This document shows, piece by piece, positions 24,401-35,017 of a stretch of 36,439 bases of DNA. The notes under the pieces are model-generated. The model was not told the DNA's origin. It made no database searches and saw only the letters and a program-made list of their open reading frames with translations. The stretch comes from Polysphondylium violaceum. Taxonomy: Eukaryota; Evosea; Eumycetozoa; Dictyosteliales; Dictyosteliaceae. The DNA lies in the NCBI GenBank assembly GCA_000277445.1, contig AJWJ01000219.1, forward strand, positions 1-36,439, given 5' to 3'. Each line of letters opens with the position of its first letter. Positions within the stretch are counted from its first letter, which is position 1. A program made the position numbers and the translations under genes.

Positions 24401-27400
24401 GGTCCCAAGGCGACGCTGCCGGGGATGTTGGGCGAGAGGGATTGCGAGATCTTCATGGGGGAGGGTGGCATCGCCATTGTGCTGGCGATCGACATGACAC
24501 TCGACTCTCGAGACAACATCGGACTCTCCAACAAGAGGCCGCCTTGCGAGGCACTGAATCGGGAGGTTGAGAACCCGCTGCCACTGGTGAAACTTGAATT
24601 GGAGGAACTCGACATCACTGAGGGTGATCCGGGGGGCATGAGCATGCTGTGAGCAGAGAGTGACTGCTTTCTACTCATGGAAAGACTGGATGCCAGACTA
24701 AATTCTTGCGGGGTCAGAGACGCAGACGAGGCAGATATCGCCTGGGCGCTGGAATGAGTGACGGCCTCGGTCTTGTTGGCAATCTTGTGCGTGGTCACAC
24801 AGAGACACTTGGCTGTGAAAATGTAGAGTATCTTTTCATGCAAAGACAACAGGGGTGCTGTCGAGGGACTGAGGAGATGCTCGATCAACAATGGATGCAA
24901 CTTGGTCGTCTTGTCAAGATTGGGCAAGATGGAATCAATGGCCGAGATGTCGACTTTGAGGCCTCTGAAATGGTCGGGGCCCAACAAATAGAGATAAAAG
25001 ACCTCCTTGTCACTGGGCATCTCTTCAAAGTAATAGGCGTTGCCTAAATGCCAGCTGTTGTTGGTACTATAGTCTTGATTGGCCGACGAGGCGTTGGTGC
25101 CACCAAATCTGACGTAAAAGCTGCCCAACTGGGGCTTGGGATAGGATATCAGTGATTGGCCTCTCAAGCATCCATTGACATACAATTTCACGGGTGTCTT
25201 TTTGCTTGACGACGACGACACCGACATTGATCGATCGGAATTACTCTGACTGCTATTCAAATTGCTCATTGAGCTGCTACCACCTACATTGGCAGTGGTT
25301 GTTGTAGCAGTGGCACTAGTAGTATTGATGCCACTTCCACTACCAGTTGTACTTGTTCCACCCGCAGTTGAAGTACCGCCCACAGTCGACAAATGGGTGC
25401 CATGGGATATGACAACATGATAGAATTGATCGGGTTCAAATTTAAATTCAGAGAAACAGTATTGTTCCGATGGCGCATTGCTATAATTGATACGATAGTG
25501 TAGATTGTTATTATCCAATATCAACTGAATTTCACATGATCTATTTCCATACACCCCCTCTTTACTCAACAAATAAATTGGTGATTTATCTACAATGTAT
25601 TATATCATTAGTATCATATCAATACCACATATCATGATAAACCAACTATACATACTTATATTTAAGCAAGGTAATGAATATCTAAACCAAAAAGAGATAC
25701 CAAAGCCTTTGGTTGGTGGCCATAGTTTATCGGACCAGGACAAGAAATCAATATATTCCAAACCATGTTTAGACAACTCTGCGTAATACAATGGAATGTT
25801 GCCACGATTGGATATGACATTTAACAAGAGATGAAGTAAGTCCAAAGGAAAGTCTTGAACTTTGAGTAATTCAAAGTATTTTCTAAATTCAAGTAATGTT
25901 AGATTATGTTTAACCAATGATTGAATCAATTCCAACAACAATGGTTTCAATTTCAATGTTTCCTGTTTTCTCTTGATATTTGATGAATAACTAGGTACTG
26001 ATGTTGAGTTCTTATTAGAACTATTACTACTATTAATAGTTGTTGTATTTGATAATAATAGCGGTCTAAAGTGATTCACAATGTCAACCAACAACATTGA
26101 CAAACGTTTTTGATTTGCCAATGAAGCTGTAGAGAGGAAGATCAGTTCTTTTAAGATATAACAAGATGATTTGGACTCTGTCGCCGATATCTCTTCCTCG
26201 GAACTCATGAGGATAATGATGAGTTTAAAGATCTCTGGATTCTCAATCATGAGTGAATCTCGACATGATTGACAACAAATATAACGCTCGGTTGCAAGCA
26301 TAAGAGAGGATTTCTCTGGTAGTTTAGAGATGGTGAGCCAAGAGAATGGTTTGATTTCAGAGGCCAAGTCAAGCGATACTGGTGTAGAGAGTGCAGAGGA
26401 TGGGCTTGTCTCTACGGGACTGGTGGGATCATAGGGTATTGATGGCGAGGCCATGAGGCTGGCTTTGGAAGGTGATGATCGGCCAAAGAGTGACTCATTA
26501 GTATACGAACGACTACGTGTGGTCGTGGTAGTGCCCTTGATGGAAGATATGATGGGCGATTGGATCACACCGCCACTGCCAATGTTTGCTGGCGAGGTGT
26601 TGGACATTGATGCAAGAGAGGGGGAATTGGACTGCGATTGCTGAATGGCATCATCGGCGCTGTTGGGCTCCTTGTAGTGGATCTCAAAGTGTTTGGCAAG
26701 TGAAAAGTGAGTAGGAAAGAACGAGGTGATGGGCGAGTATAGTGAGAGCAACGATCCCTCTTCGAGCGAGTGGTCCTGACACGAGGGAGGCCAACTGCCG
26801 CTCACAGCCATGTTGAGCAAACTGTCGCAGAGCGATGTCGCATAAACGCCCTTCATGTAGCCACATGCTTTGAGAGTACTGGACAGCGTCGAGAACTGAA
26901 TCTCTTTACGAAAGTAGTCTTGATTGGATGGATTGTTCTTCATGACGGCTGAGAGGGTATCGATGAGGACTTTGAGGAAAAAGAAGATCTCGTGGCTGCT
27001 GGCCAACGAGGGCGAGTTGGAGATGATGTCTTTGCCAGTGGCCCCGGTAGCGGCGTGGGGGAGCGACGAGGTCGAGTTGGACATCTGACAGGCCTCTCCG
27101 TCGGCGTTGAGGTTATTCACGCATCGACTAATGCCGTCCAAGATGGACACGGACCAGATAAAGCCACCGGCATTCTTGAACGAGTTTTTGGCAATGTTGT
27201 TGTGATGAAAGATGTAGCACATGGTCGACAGAATGCTCTTTCTCATGGTCAGGATATTCGAGTCGAGCGTCGAGACACCGCCATTCATCTGAAGCACCTC
27301 TATGAGCCCCTGGATGATCTTGGACTCGATAGCCAGACCGCCAATCGCCAAGCAGGCAATGACCTTGAGTGTGGGCTGAATGAGATACTGGTTCTTGAGC

Positions 27401-30177
27401 AGACTATACAGCGCCTGGAGGCCCTGATTGTCGACAAAAATCGTCTGTATCACGGGTGCTGGCGTAAAGAGCTCGAGAAGCAGGTCGAGCACCTTGCTGA
27501 CGATCATGTACAGGATCAGATACTTTCCTTTACTACCGCCCGCAAAGTACTTTCCCGAGGGGATCAGAGAAAAACACAGCTGTACCTCGGATGGACTCGA
27601 CTCGAGTATCGAAAGCAGCTCTAACTTCTCTGGCTCCACCTTCAAGTACTCCAATAGTGTTTGCACCATTCCACACTCTTTGCCCAACACGATGCTATTG
27701 ATCTTTGATTTATTGAGCAGATCGGTGAGATGTTGACACACCAACAACACGGTGCTGGGCGATTGACTCTTGAATAGCTGGCAATAGAATTTAATCTCCA
27801 AAATCGATATTCTATTCTTCATCAACAACACATCCATCATATCCAATATCATCTTTCTATTACTAAACGAAAGACAATCAAATTGACTAAACAATATTTT
27901 AAATGGTTCCAATTGATGAAATACTATCATTGTTGTGTTGATATTGTTACTATTACTATTACCACCACTATTATTACTATTACTATTTGCTTCTACATTG
28001 TCATCAAATAAATTCATCTCTAATATACTAGTATAAAATACACCTCGAATACATCTAAGTATCTCTGTTTTTGTTTCTTCGTTGTTGGTAATTGAAAAGA
28101 CATTCAAGTAGATCTCAAATATCTTTATATTTGGTATCTCTGTATAAATAGTTGTTGTTGTTGGCGTTGCACTATTACTAGATGAATTTGATGCTAAAGT
28201 TGTTGATGATGATAGATTACTATTACTATTACTATTACCACCACTGCTATTACTATTGTTATTGTTATTCAATGTTATACCAACACCAATAAACAATAGA
28301 TTTGTTGAGGATTGAATAAAATCAGATTTATGTTTAAGTGTACCATGATCCGCGATATGGATAAAACATTTTAACAAGATGGAATAGCCATTGTTCTTTA
28401 TAAAATCCTCATGCATTGATTTTGATAATCTACTCGAAGACTTTATAGTGTAAATGAGTAGTTGTGATATTTGTATAATCAACTCTAATGGCAAGACACT
28501 CAATAACTTGTCCAATATATTTAATAATATCTTAACTAGTTTCTATAGTATATAATATGGTTAGTGTTTGATAGGTAGGTGATAGATAGATAATGAATAT
28601 GAATATACACATACAAAATTATGAACCAATGTGATGGTGTCAATGGATAAACAACATTGAGACATAAGAGATGAAAATATTTGAATCAATTCTTGATAGA
28701 CAACTTTGAATGATGCGTCATTGGATATAGATTTATGTGTAACGTTTTGTTGGTTGTCTTTGGGCAAGGCAATCATAAATATATTGACTAGTCTTGAAAG
28801 ACAATCGGTTGTCAATAGTTCATAAAAGAATTCTTTTTCCTTTACCAAATTACCAATGATCTTTAATATTTGATATCCCAAGATTGATACTGATGATATA
28901 TCTAACTGTTGTTGTTGTTGTTGTTGTTGCTGTTGCTGCTGTTGTTGTTGTTGATGTTGTTGTTTAATAATATTTGGTTTAGATTGTTTTAAAATGGATG
29001 TAGATGAAAGTGATAATGGATTAGGAGTATTACTATTACTATTACTATTACTATTACTATTACTATTACTATTACTATTACTATTACCACTAGTTGTAGA
29101 GTTTAGCAAATCCATAAATGATTCACCTTGGAGTATACTAGTGGTATTGTCGTCGTCGGTGGGATCATCAATGTCATTACTATTGCTATTGTTATTACTA
29201 TTACTGTTGCTTGGTGTGCTTGTGTCTCTAAATGTATCTGTAAGTGATGAAGGTAACGGTGAGAGATAAAAGAAGCTATCTATTGGTTGAAATACACTTT
29301 TAAAATTAATGAATGGTTGTTGTTGATGATGATAATGATGATGACCTGAATGCTGTTGGTGGTGATGAGGATGATTGTGATGTTTAAAACTATGGTCTTG
29401 ATACAACATAGTACTGGGCAATGTAAATATCTGTGTCAATACAACACAAAGAAACTTTACAAATGATATCGGGATACCATTGGGATTCTGTCTCGACAGG
29501 ATGTCCAATGCAGACAATAGCAAAGGACCCTCTCCGACAATACTCTTTCCAATGAGATATTGATAGATTTCATATTCCGCACTATTGTTGTTATTGTTGT
29601 TTGGTGTTGCTGCAGTGCAGCTGTATCCAATCTCTTCGATTAGATGTTTTGATAGATGTCTAGTTATATCGGTAAGTGTTCCAGAGGACAAGAAAAGCAA
29701 GACACTACTGGTTGTTGAATTGCTGCCCAACCCATTTCGATTGGCAACCGAGCCTGCGTTACTATTGCCACTATTGGCCCCATTTCCACCCATACCGCCC
29801 ACTCCACTGGCAGTCGCACCGCCACCACTTGCGCCAGTGCCACCGCCCATACTCGTCTCTTGATAATATGTCTGAACAAAGTACTTTAAAAACTCTATCA
29901 ACGCAAACAAAGAGTCCTGATATACCACCGTCTGTGTATAAGTGTTCCACAACACCTTTAAAGTATTTGAATTGTACAATTGTTGTTGCTGTTGTTGCTG
30001 ACTACTACTACTACTATTATTTACATTACTACTATACATATTGTTATTATTATTATTATTGCTGTAGCCAGTGTTATTGCCTGTCTTTGATGATGGCGAT
30101 AGAGGGGTATAAAACATGGGTGTTGGTGGTGGTGATGTGCCACCACCTGTGCCATTTGATGATGGCGTAAAATTCAT
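18430..30177 (-). CDS. lvsA: Giant BEACH/WD40 protein of LvsA/ALFY (WDFY3) type, three exons
   Basis: Predicted 3,869-residue scaffold protein. Exons are 30177-28615, 28542-25656 and 25589-18430; introns are 72 and 66 bp, and the phases give one continuous frame. Domains: a low-complexity N-terminus (Ser/Asn, Gln, His); helical-repeat regions; a concanavalin-like lectin fold at about 1470-1660 (FWFRYSLPCLNI...PVKLYVNG); a PH-like BEACH-associated domain at about 3120-3250; the BEACH domain at about 3265-3550 (DVKELIPEFFYLPDFL, LPPWAKNDPRLFI, WIDLMFGYKQ); and C-terminal WD40 repeats from about 3600 (LYGHTNSILC, SGSKDGSCIIWDL). The WD40 part matches ALFY/WDFY3 better than LYST or neurobeachin, and no FYVE finger follows. 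D. discoideum LvsA, of similar size, acts in cytokinesis and contractile-vacuole function. Orthology to LvsA rather than another Lvs protein is inferred. Parts of exons 2 and 3 are unusually GC-rich. Confidence 0.92.
28906..28962 (-). repeat. Gln-coding CAA/CAG repeat inside the BEACH gene
   Basis: A run of about 19 codons, nearly all CAA or CAG with one His codon, giving a polyglutamine tract in the first exon. It lies in disordered sequence outside the conserved domains. Confidence 0.9.
29029..29082 (-). repeat. Hexanucleotide repeat encoding Ser-Asn
   Basis: Nine perfect copies of ATTACT (read AGTAAT on the coding strand), followed by a degenerate copy. It encodes alternating Ser-Asn residues in the first exon of the BEACH gene. 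The six-base unit keeps the frame whatever the copy number. Confidence 0.95.
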
Positions 30178-30655
30178 GTCTATCTACAATACCACGCACA
30201 CACCTATCTGAGAGATGATGATATGAGTACTGTGATGAATATTCTTACTACAACTACACACACGCCAAATACAGATATATAATATTGTATAGATTAAATC
30301 TAATTTAGATCCTGGAGGAGTGGGGGGAAAAGTAATAAAAATTTTATAAAAAAAAAAAAGATTTTTCCTATATTTTTGAGGGTGAAAAAACGCGCATCGT
30401 TCAATATAAATTTTTTTTTTCACAATATTTATTTCTTTATTACTCTACACATATTAGATTTTACTTTGCCCATCAGAATCACACAAACACAAACAAACAT
30501 ATCGTTTAGTTTAGTTTAGTTAGTTAGTTTTTATATTTTGTACATTACCTTCACCATTATCACCGGTTATCCACCACACATACACTCTTAATAACATACA
30601 TACACATACCTGACACACAGATACATACATACAACTATCATATATATTTATAATC
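30178..30655. promoter_or_regulatory. Divergent promoter region, BEACH gene and vti1
   Basis: About 480 bp between divergent genes, with A/T runs near 30340-30420 and a short TTTAG/TTAG repeat at 30504-30528. No gene is recognised. Confidence 0.5.
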
Positions 30656-31501
30656 ATGGATGTTTTCGAAAGAACTGAACAAAATTTTCAACATCTTTGT
30701 AATACGATCACTAGAAGAATAAAGCAACTCCCAAGCTTTGCAGGTGAGAGGAAAAAAGTTGCTGTCAGAGAAGCTGAACAAGATATAGATGAAGCTACTA
30801 CATATGTATGTGTTGTTTGTTTGTTGCAACAAAGAAATTTAAAGCACTCTGTAGAGCAATGGAGAGTATTCTAATATTTCCCTTTAAACAATCATAATAA
30901 TAGATTACAGAGATGAACCGTTTAGCTCAAAATCATCCACAAAGAGCTAGATTAATAGAAAAAGTTAAACAATATCAACAAGATCTTTCAAGATTTAGAA
31001 GAGAAGTTCAAATGGCAGCTACTCAATCATCAAATAGTTTACATAGTAATCCTTTTAGTTCAGCTCAAGAAGATTATCAAGTAATGTGTTTTTGTTGTTG
31101 AATGAATATGTGTTATTTATAAAGAGAATTTATACTAATTTATCTATTATTATTCATTACTATAGTCACAATATGATAATCAAAGACAACATTTACTTTC
31201 AGGACAAAATACATTAGATTCAACATCAGATAGATTATTGAGAAGTCACCAACTTTCAGCACAAAATGAAGAGATTGGTCAAAATATTTTAATGGATTTA
31301 GGAAGACAGGGACAACAAATCAGAGGCATGTCTGATAAACTTCATGAAACAGACGATAATGTAAAATCTGCAAGAAAGATTATGACTGGCATGGCAAGAA
31401 GATTAGCAACAAACAAACTTATTTTAACCTTTATCATTCTTTTATTAATGGGTATCATTGCCTTGATCATTTGTCTTAAATGGTTAAGAAAAAAGAACTA
31501 A
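30656..31501 (+). CDS. vti1: Vti1-type Qb-SNARE, three exons
   Basis: Tail-anchored Qb-SNARE used in Golgi, endosome and vacuole/lysosome fusion. Exons are 30656-30805, 30904-31080 and 31166-31501, all phase 0, giving 220 residues, the usual Vti1 length. The N-terminal part (about 1-95) forms the three-helix domain with the family pattern of an initial FERTEQNFQHL, then ERKKVAVREAEQDIDEA, then the RLIEKVKQYQQDLSRF helix. The SNARE motif lies at about 130-190 and ends with SARKIMTGMARR, very close to the Vti1 signature. The central layer residue aligns with Gln157. A hydrophobic anchor of about 20 residues (LILTFIILLLMGIIALIICL) precedes a short basic tail. It shares a promoter region with the BEACH gene. 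Confidence 0.95.
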
Positions 31502-31800
31502 TCGATATCATCGTCCATCTAATATTCTTTTCTATCATTTTAAAATTAAAACATATATATAAACTAAAAACCTTGAATTAAAAACAACCTAACAACCACA
31601 GCGCGCAACACAGACTATTAGACTTGTATTAGTATAGTATAGATATAGAATTTGTTTGTGTTTTATTTGTTGTTTGTTGGTGTGTAATCTAGTAGTGTAG
31701 ACATGGTGCAATAAAGATATGATATATTATATTATATTATAATGATTGCTTTTTTACTTTAATCATATGATATAATACGAGTAGAGCTGTAAATGAAAAT
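31502..31800. other. Convergent 3' region of vti1 and the phosphatase
   Basis: About 300 bp between convergent genes, with a short ATATT repeat near 31722-31740. It should hold both 3' UTRs. Confidence 0.5.
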
Positions 31801-33432
31801 CTATTCATCCTCTTCCAAAATTGAATTTGGTTTTCTTCTTTTTACAACTTTAAAGTCATCAATGTTATTTACATTCTCAGAGGTATCCATACCATCCTTT
31901 TCCTCTTTTTCCTCTTTTTCATCTTGTTCTTGTTGTGCTTTCTTTGAATCTTTTGCTTTTCTCAATTTACGTGGAGTTGGATTTGTTGGTGTTGTAGATT
32001 GACTATTGTTATTATTATTATTATTAATAGTTGTTCTAACTCTTTGAGCTTTACTAAAGAAATCAATGGAATTTGAATCAAATAAAGATAATTCCAAATC
32101 CATCAATTTCTTTTTAAATCCATCGTTCACAGTGAGTGGTTTCACGCTTTTATCAGTTATGGTATTCCAAGCTCTTTCCAAAGTCCATTTATGTACCATC
32201 ATCAAGTATGCCATAATAATGGATGGTGATCTACTTCTTCCCATTTGACAATGAACCAATACCTTTTCTGATAAATCACCAATAAAGTCACTTGACTGTT
32301 GGAAATAGGTTTCAATCTTTGCTTTGGAATCATCATGAATTGGAATTCTTAGATATTGAATAATTGGAATGGATGGATCAACATCCTCTTGTTGTTTTTT
32401 ATCGTCATTGGTTATATCTGGTTTAATTTCCATTTTTTGTTGATCTTTAGATTGATCCATTTCATTGTCTTGTCCAATTTGACTACTTGGTTGAGAAATG
32501 TCCATTTTATCATCTTGATTTTCTTTGGTGTCCACTTGTTGTTCTTTATCATCTTTTTCCATTTCACCTTTAGTTTCTTCTTCCTCTTGCTCCTCTTGTT
32601 CTTCTTCTTCCTCTTCTTCATCGTCATCCTCTTCATCTTCATCATCATCTTCTTCCTCATCTTGAGAATCTTCAATGACATCATCTTCTTTGAAAAAACA
32701 AGAAACCTCTGAAGTAACATTTACAACCTTCTTTATATTTGCTTCCAACAGCCACTCAGCATTCTTGGCAGCGATTGCCGAACCCAAATACAAAGAGGGA
32801 ATGATTTCAGCACCCTTGGTAGTTCTCTCTCTCATTGCCATGTATTCTTGATACTCTTCCTCCTCTCTTTCTTGTCTTTCCAATTCTCTCTTCTTTTTCA
32901 TTGCAGCCTTCTTTTTAGCCAACTCTTTTTTCTTTGCTGCTAAAATTTCAGCCTCCTTTTCCAATCTAATCTTTTCAAGTCTCTCTTCCTCTGCTCTTTC
33001 GGCTGCTTCTTTTTCAAATAAATATTTCCATGCTGGTTGACTATCTTCACCATTGTTGACAGGTTTGAAAAAGAAATTAATCAAAGTTTGATTTTTTTTA
33101 GGTGGTTCATTTTCTGTTGATGTTGTTGTTGTGTCTACTTTATCTTTGGTATCCTTTACTTTTTCATCTTTACTATTGGTACTTTTACTATTTTTATCTT
33201 TATCAGCTGGCTTTTCATCTTTTTTTTTCTTTGATTTGCTTGGAGTGGATGGTGGGGGTGCTGGGGTTGATTTAGTGTCACTTGTCTTTGTCGTATCATT
33301 AATTTGTTTATTGTTATTTTCATCTTTTATTTTTGGACCATCAGTAGTATCATTATTGTTTTTGTTGTTGTTTGTACTAGGAGTAGTACTAGTATTATTA
33401 TTATTATTAACTTTTATTAAAAATCTATCCAT
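31801..33432 (-). CDS. Dual-specificity protein phosphatase with coiled coil, acidic insert and PIP-box-like motif
   Basis: Intronless, 543 residues. The catalytic domain of the dual-specificity phosphatase family starts near residue 205 (EIIPSLYLGSAIAAKNAEWL). It has the P-loop HCQMGRSRS at 394-402 with the nucleophile Cys395, and a candidate general-acid Asp in IPIHDD. Between the early strands (KKVVNVTSEVSCFF) and the next strand (IQYLRIPIHDD) sits an extra stretch of about 100 mostly acidic residues (roughly 250-352), so the domain is split. Before it come a Lys/Ser/Thr-rich N-terminus, the segment NQTLINFFFKPV (Q115-F122 fits the PCNA-binding box), and a strongly charged helix of about 75 residues, probably a coiled coil. 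The C-terminus is basic (KVVKRRKPNS), compatible with nuclear import. The substrate is unknown. The gene faces vti1 tail to tail. Confidence 0.9.
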   Translation of the reverse strand: MDRFLIKVNNNNNTSTTPSTNNNKNNNDTTDGPKIKDENNNKQINDTTKTSDTKSTPAPPPSTPSKSKKKKDEKPADKDKNSKSTNSKDEKVKDTKDKVDTTTTSTENEPPKKNQTLINFFFKPVNNGEDSQPAWKYLFEKEAAERAEEERLEKIRLEKEAEILAAKKKELAKKKAAMKKKRELERQEREEEEYQEYMAMRERTTKGAEIIPSLYLGSAIAAKNAEWLLEANIKKVVNVTSEVSCFFKEDDVIEDSQDEEEDDDEDEEDDDEEEEEEEQEEQEEEETKGEMEKDDKEQQVDTKENQDDKMDISQPSSQIGQDNEMDQSKDQQKMEIKPDITNDDKKQQEDVDPSIPIIQYLRIPIHDDSKAKIETYFQQSSDFIGDLSEKVLVHCQMGRSRSPSIIMAYLMMVHKWTLERAWNTITDKSVKPLTVNDGFKKKLMDLELSLFDSNSIDFFSKAQRVRTTINNNNNNNSQSTTPTNPTPRKLRKAKDSKKAQQEQDEKEEKEEKDGMDTSENVNNIDDFKVVKRRKPNSILEEDE

Positions 33433-35017
33433 ATTGAATTGGGGGTAGTGTTCAACTACTCAATCAAATAATATTGAAATAATTGCCAAATAAGCCTCAA
33501 ATCTTTTTTTTATGATTAAAGAGGAGTAACTATGCAACTGCATTGATATGGTGAGACGAAATTAAAAAATTCCCAATTTTTGAAAAAAAAAAAATTGCGA
33601 GGGAAATTTAAATTTTTTTTTGGAACGACCTTCACCATCTGATTCTAAGAATTCGTCCCTATGAAAGCCACTATATCCTTCTATTTACAAGCTTCAAGAA
33701 AGACCTAAATCATCAACGAAATTAACACCTACTATAAAATTATCCACAAGGAGAACACCAGCCTTTGTATGGACTATTCTGCCAGACAAAACTATTAACA
33801 ACCTTGTTTGTAAACATTGGTAAAGAAAGACAATCAACTCAAAAATATTTTCATTGTCAACAACAACAAGATAGGCGATGAACCATTTGTGGTATCTCTT
33901 GTTTACAAGGTACCTATTGGGATACACTTCCTGACTAAATTGGTGACAAACATTTATACACTATCACCCCCAATTAATGGCGGTTGGAGAAAAATTTCAT
34001 CCCTCTTGGTGTTAGAGTCTATGTTCTGACTTTGGCTACGCTCAATATATTAATCCAGTCCCCTCATGTAGTCAAAATCAACCAGTACAAGTAAATTATA
34101 CTTTAGTATATCCTCTATGCCTATTAACATACTAAATCGTAGGAGTAGTACAAGTATGAAATATTCAAATATAAATAATGTATATTTTTATTCCAAAAAA
34201 AGCTTACTCTCTTTTGTACTCTTTTGTGTGTTTGTTTTGGATTTTTTATTCCAATTATTTTACACTTTATAGTTTAAACAGAAATTATTTTTGTTTTTGG
34301 ATTTTAATAGAAATGAAATGGTTAGGGTAACTTTATAGGAAGACAATAAAAAAATAGTGTTGTACAAACCCTGTTTGGATGTACATCCAAAAATTCCAAA
34401 AAAGGAAATTAAAAAAAAAAATTAAAAAATTAGAAAAATAAAAAGTAGATAAAAACATCAATCGACGACCAAAAAATTGAAAATTTTGAAAAAAAAGTTG
34501 AAAAAACCTAAAAAAAACAAAATAAAACCAAATTTTTTCTTGTTTTGGTGTTGACCCAAAAACAAGACTATCTTTAAGCTTTCGTCCATCGTTTCAAAAG
34601 TAGGCTTTTTTTGGTTGGAATTAATATATTTATTTTTGTTTTTTATTTTTCTTTTTTTTTTTCTTTTTTTTTGTAATTATTAGATTTCAAACTCTACCAT
34701 TCAATCGACCCTTTCTTCACTAGCATTTTAATTATATTTTAAAAAAAAAAAGAAAAAGAAAAAAAGGTAGAGAAAATAATATTTAGTGTCACGTGTTCCA
34801 CTCCATTTAAAAAACACCTGTAAATTCTATTTTATATAATACTTCATCCTTTATAAACCCACTGCCCACGAGCACGACCATTTCCTACAAGCAACAAGTA
34901 ATAATTACAACACATTGATATTTGTACACACACACACCAACACCAAGTGAATTTCAATTTCTTTCCATACTTTTTTTTTCCAATCCAATTATTTTTCAAC
35001 ACCCTCATTGTTTAATC
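33433..35017. other. Long intergenic region between phosphatase and stress-protein-like gene
   Basis: About 1.6 kb. Next to the phosphatase and again at 34150-34780 it is low-complexity A/T sequence. The block at about 33631-34134 is visibly different in composition and is listed separately as a coding relic. A CACGTG palindrome lies at 34790-34795 and a TATAAA string at about 34852-34857, both suited to the promoter of the downstream plus-strand gene. Confidence 0.5.
33631..34134 (+). pseudogene. Degenerate coding relic, family not identified
   Basis: This block is less AT-extreme than its surroundings and reads as protein-like sequence in pieces that lie in different frames. Recognisable pieces are SSTKLTPTIKLSTRR near 33704, NNNKIGDEPFVVSLVYKV near 33860-33912, LSPPINGGW near 33961, and DFGYAQYINPVPSC near 34028. 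Codon choice in each piece is like that of the real genes here. The strand-like, Asn/Pro/Tyr-rich character recalls dictyostelid extracellular beta-sandwich (IPT/TIG or lectin-like) repeats, but this is only an impression. At least two frame changes separate the pieces, and no start, splice site or intact domain is seen. It is probably the remnant of a duplicated host gene. No reverse transcriptase or transposase motif is visible. Confidence 0.4.

Noticed and set aside
26992-27624. 210-codon open frame on the plus strand opposite the BEACH gene
   Set aside because: It lies in a GC-rich coding patch where stop codons are rare on both strands; its composition is a mirror of the real exon and no domain is seen.
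30504-30528. TTTAG/TTAG repeat as an internal telomere-like tract
   Set aside because: Only a few copies of mixed unit length, in a promoter region; most likely simple slippage.
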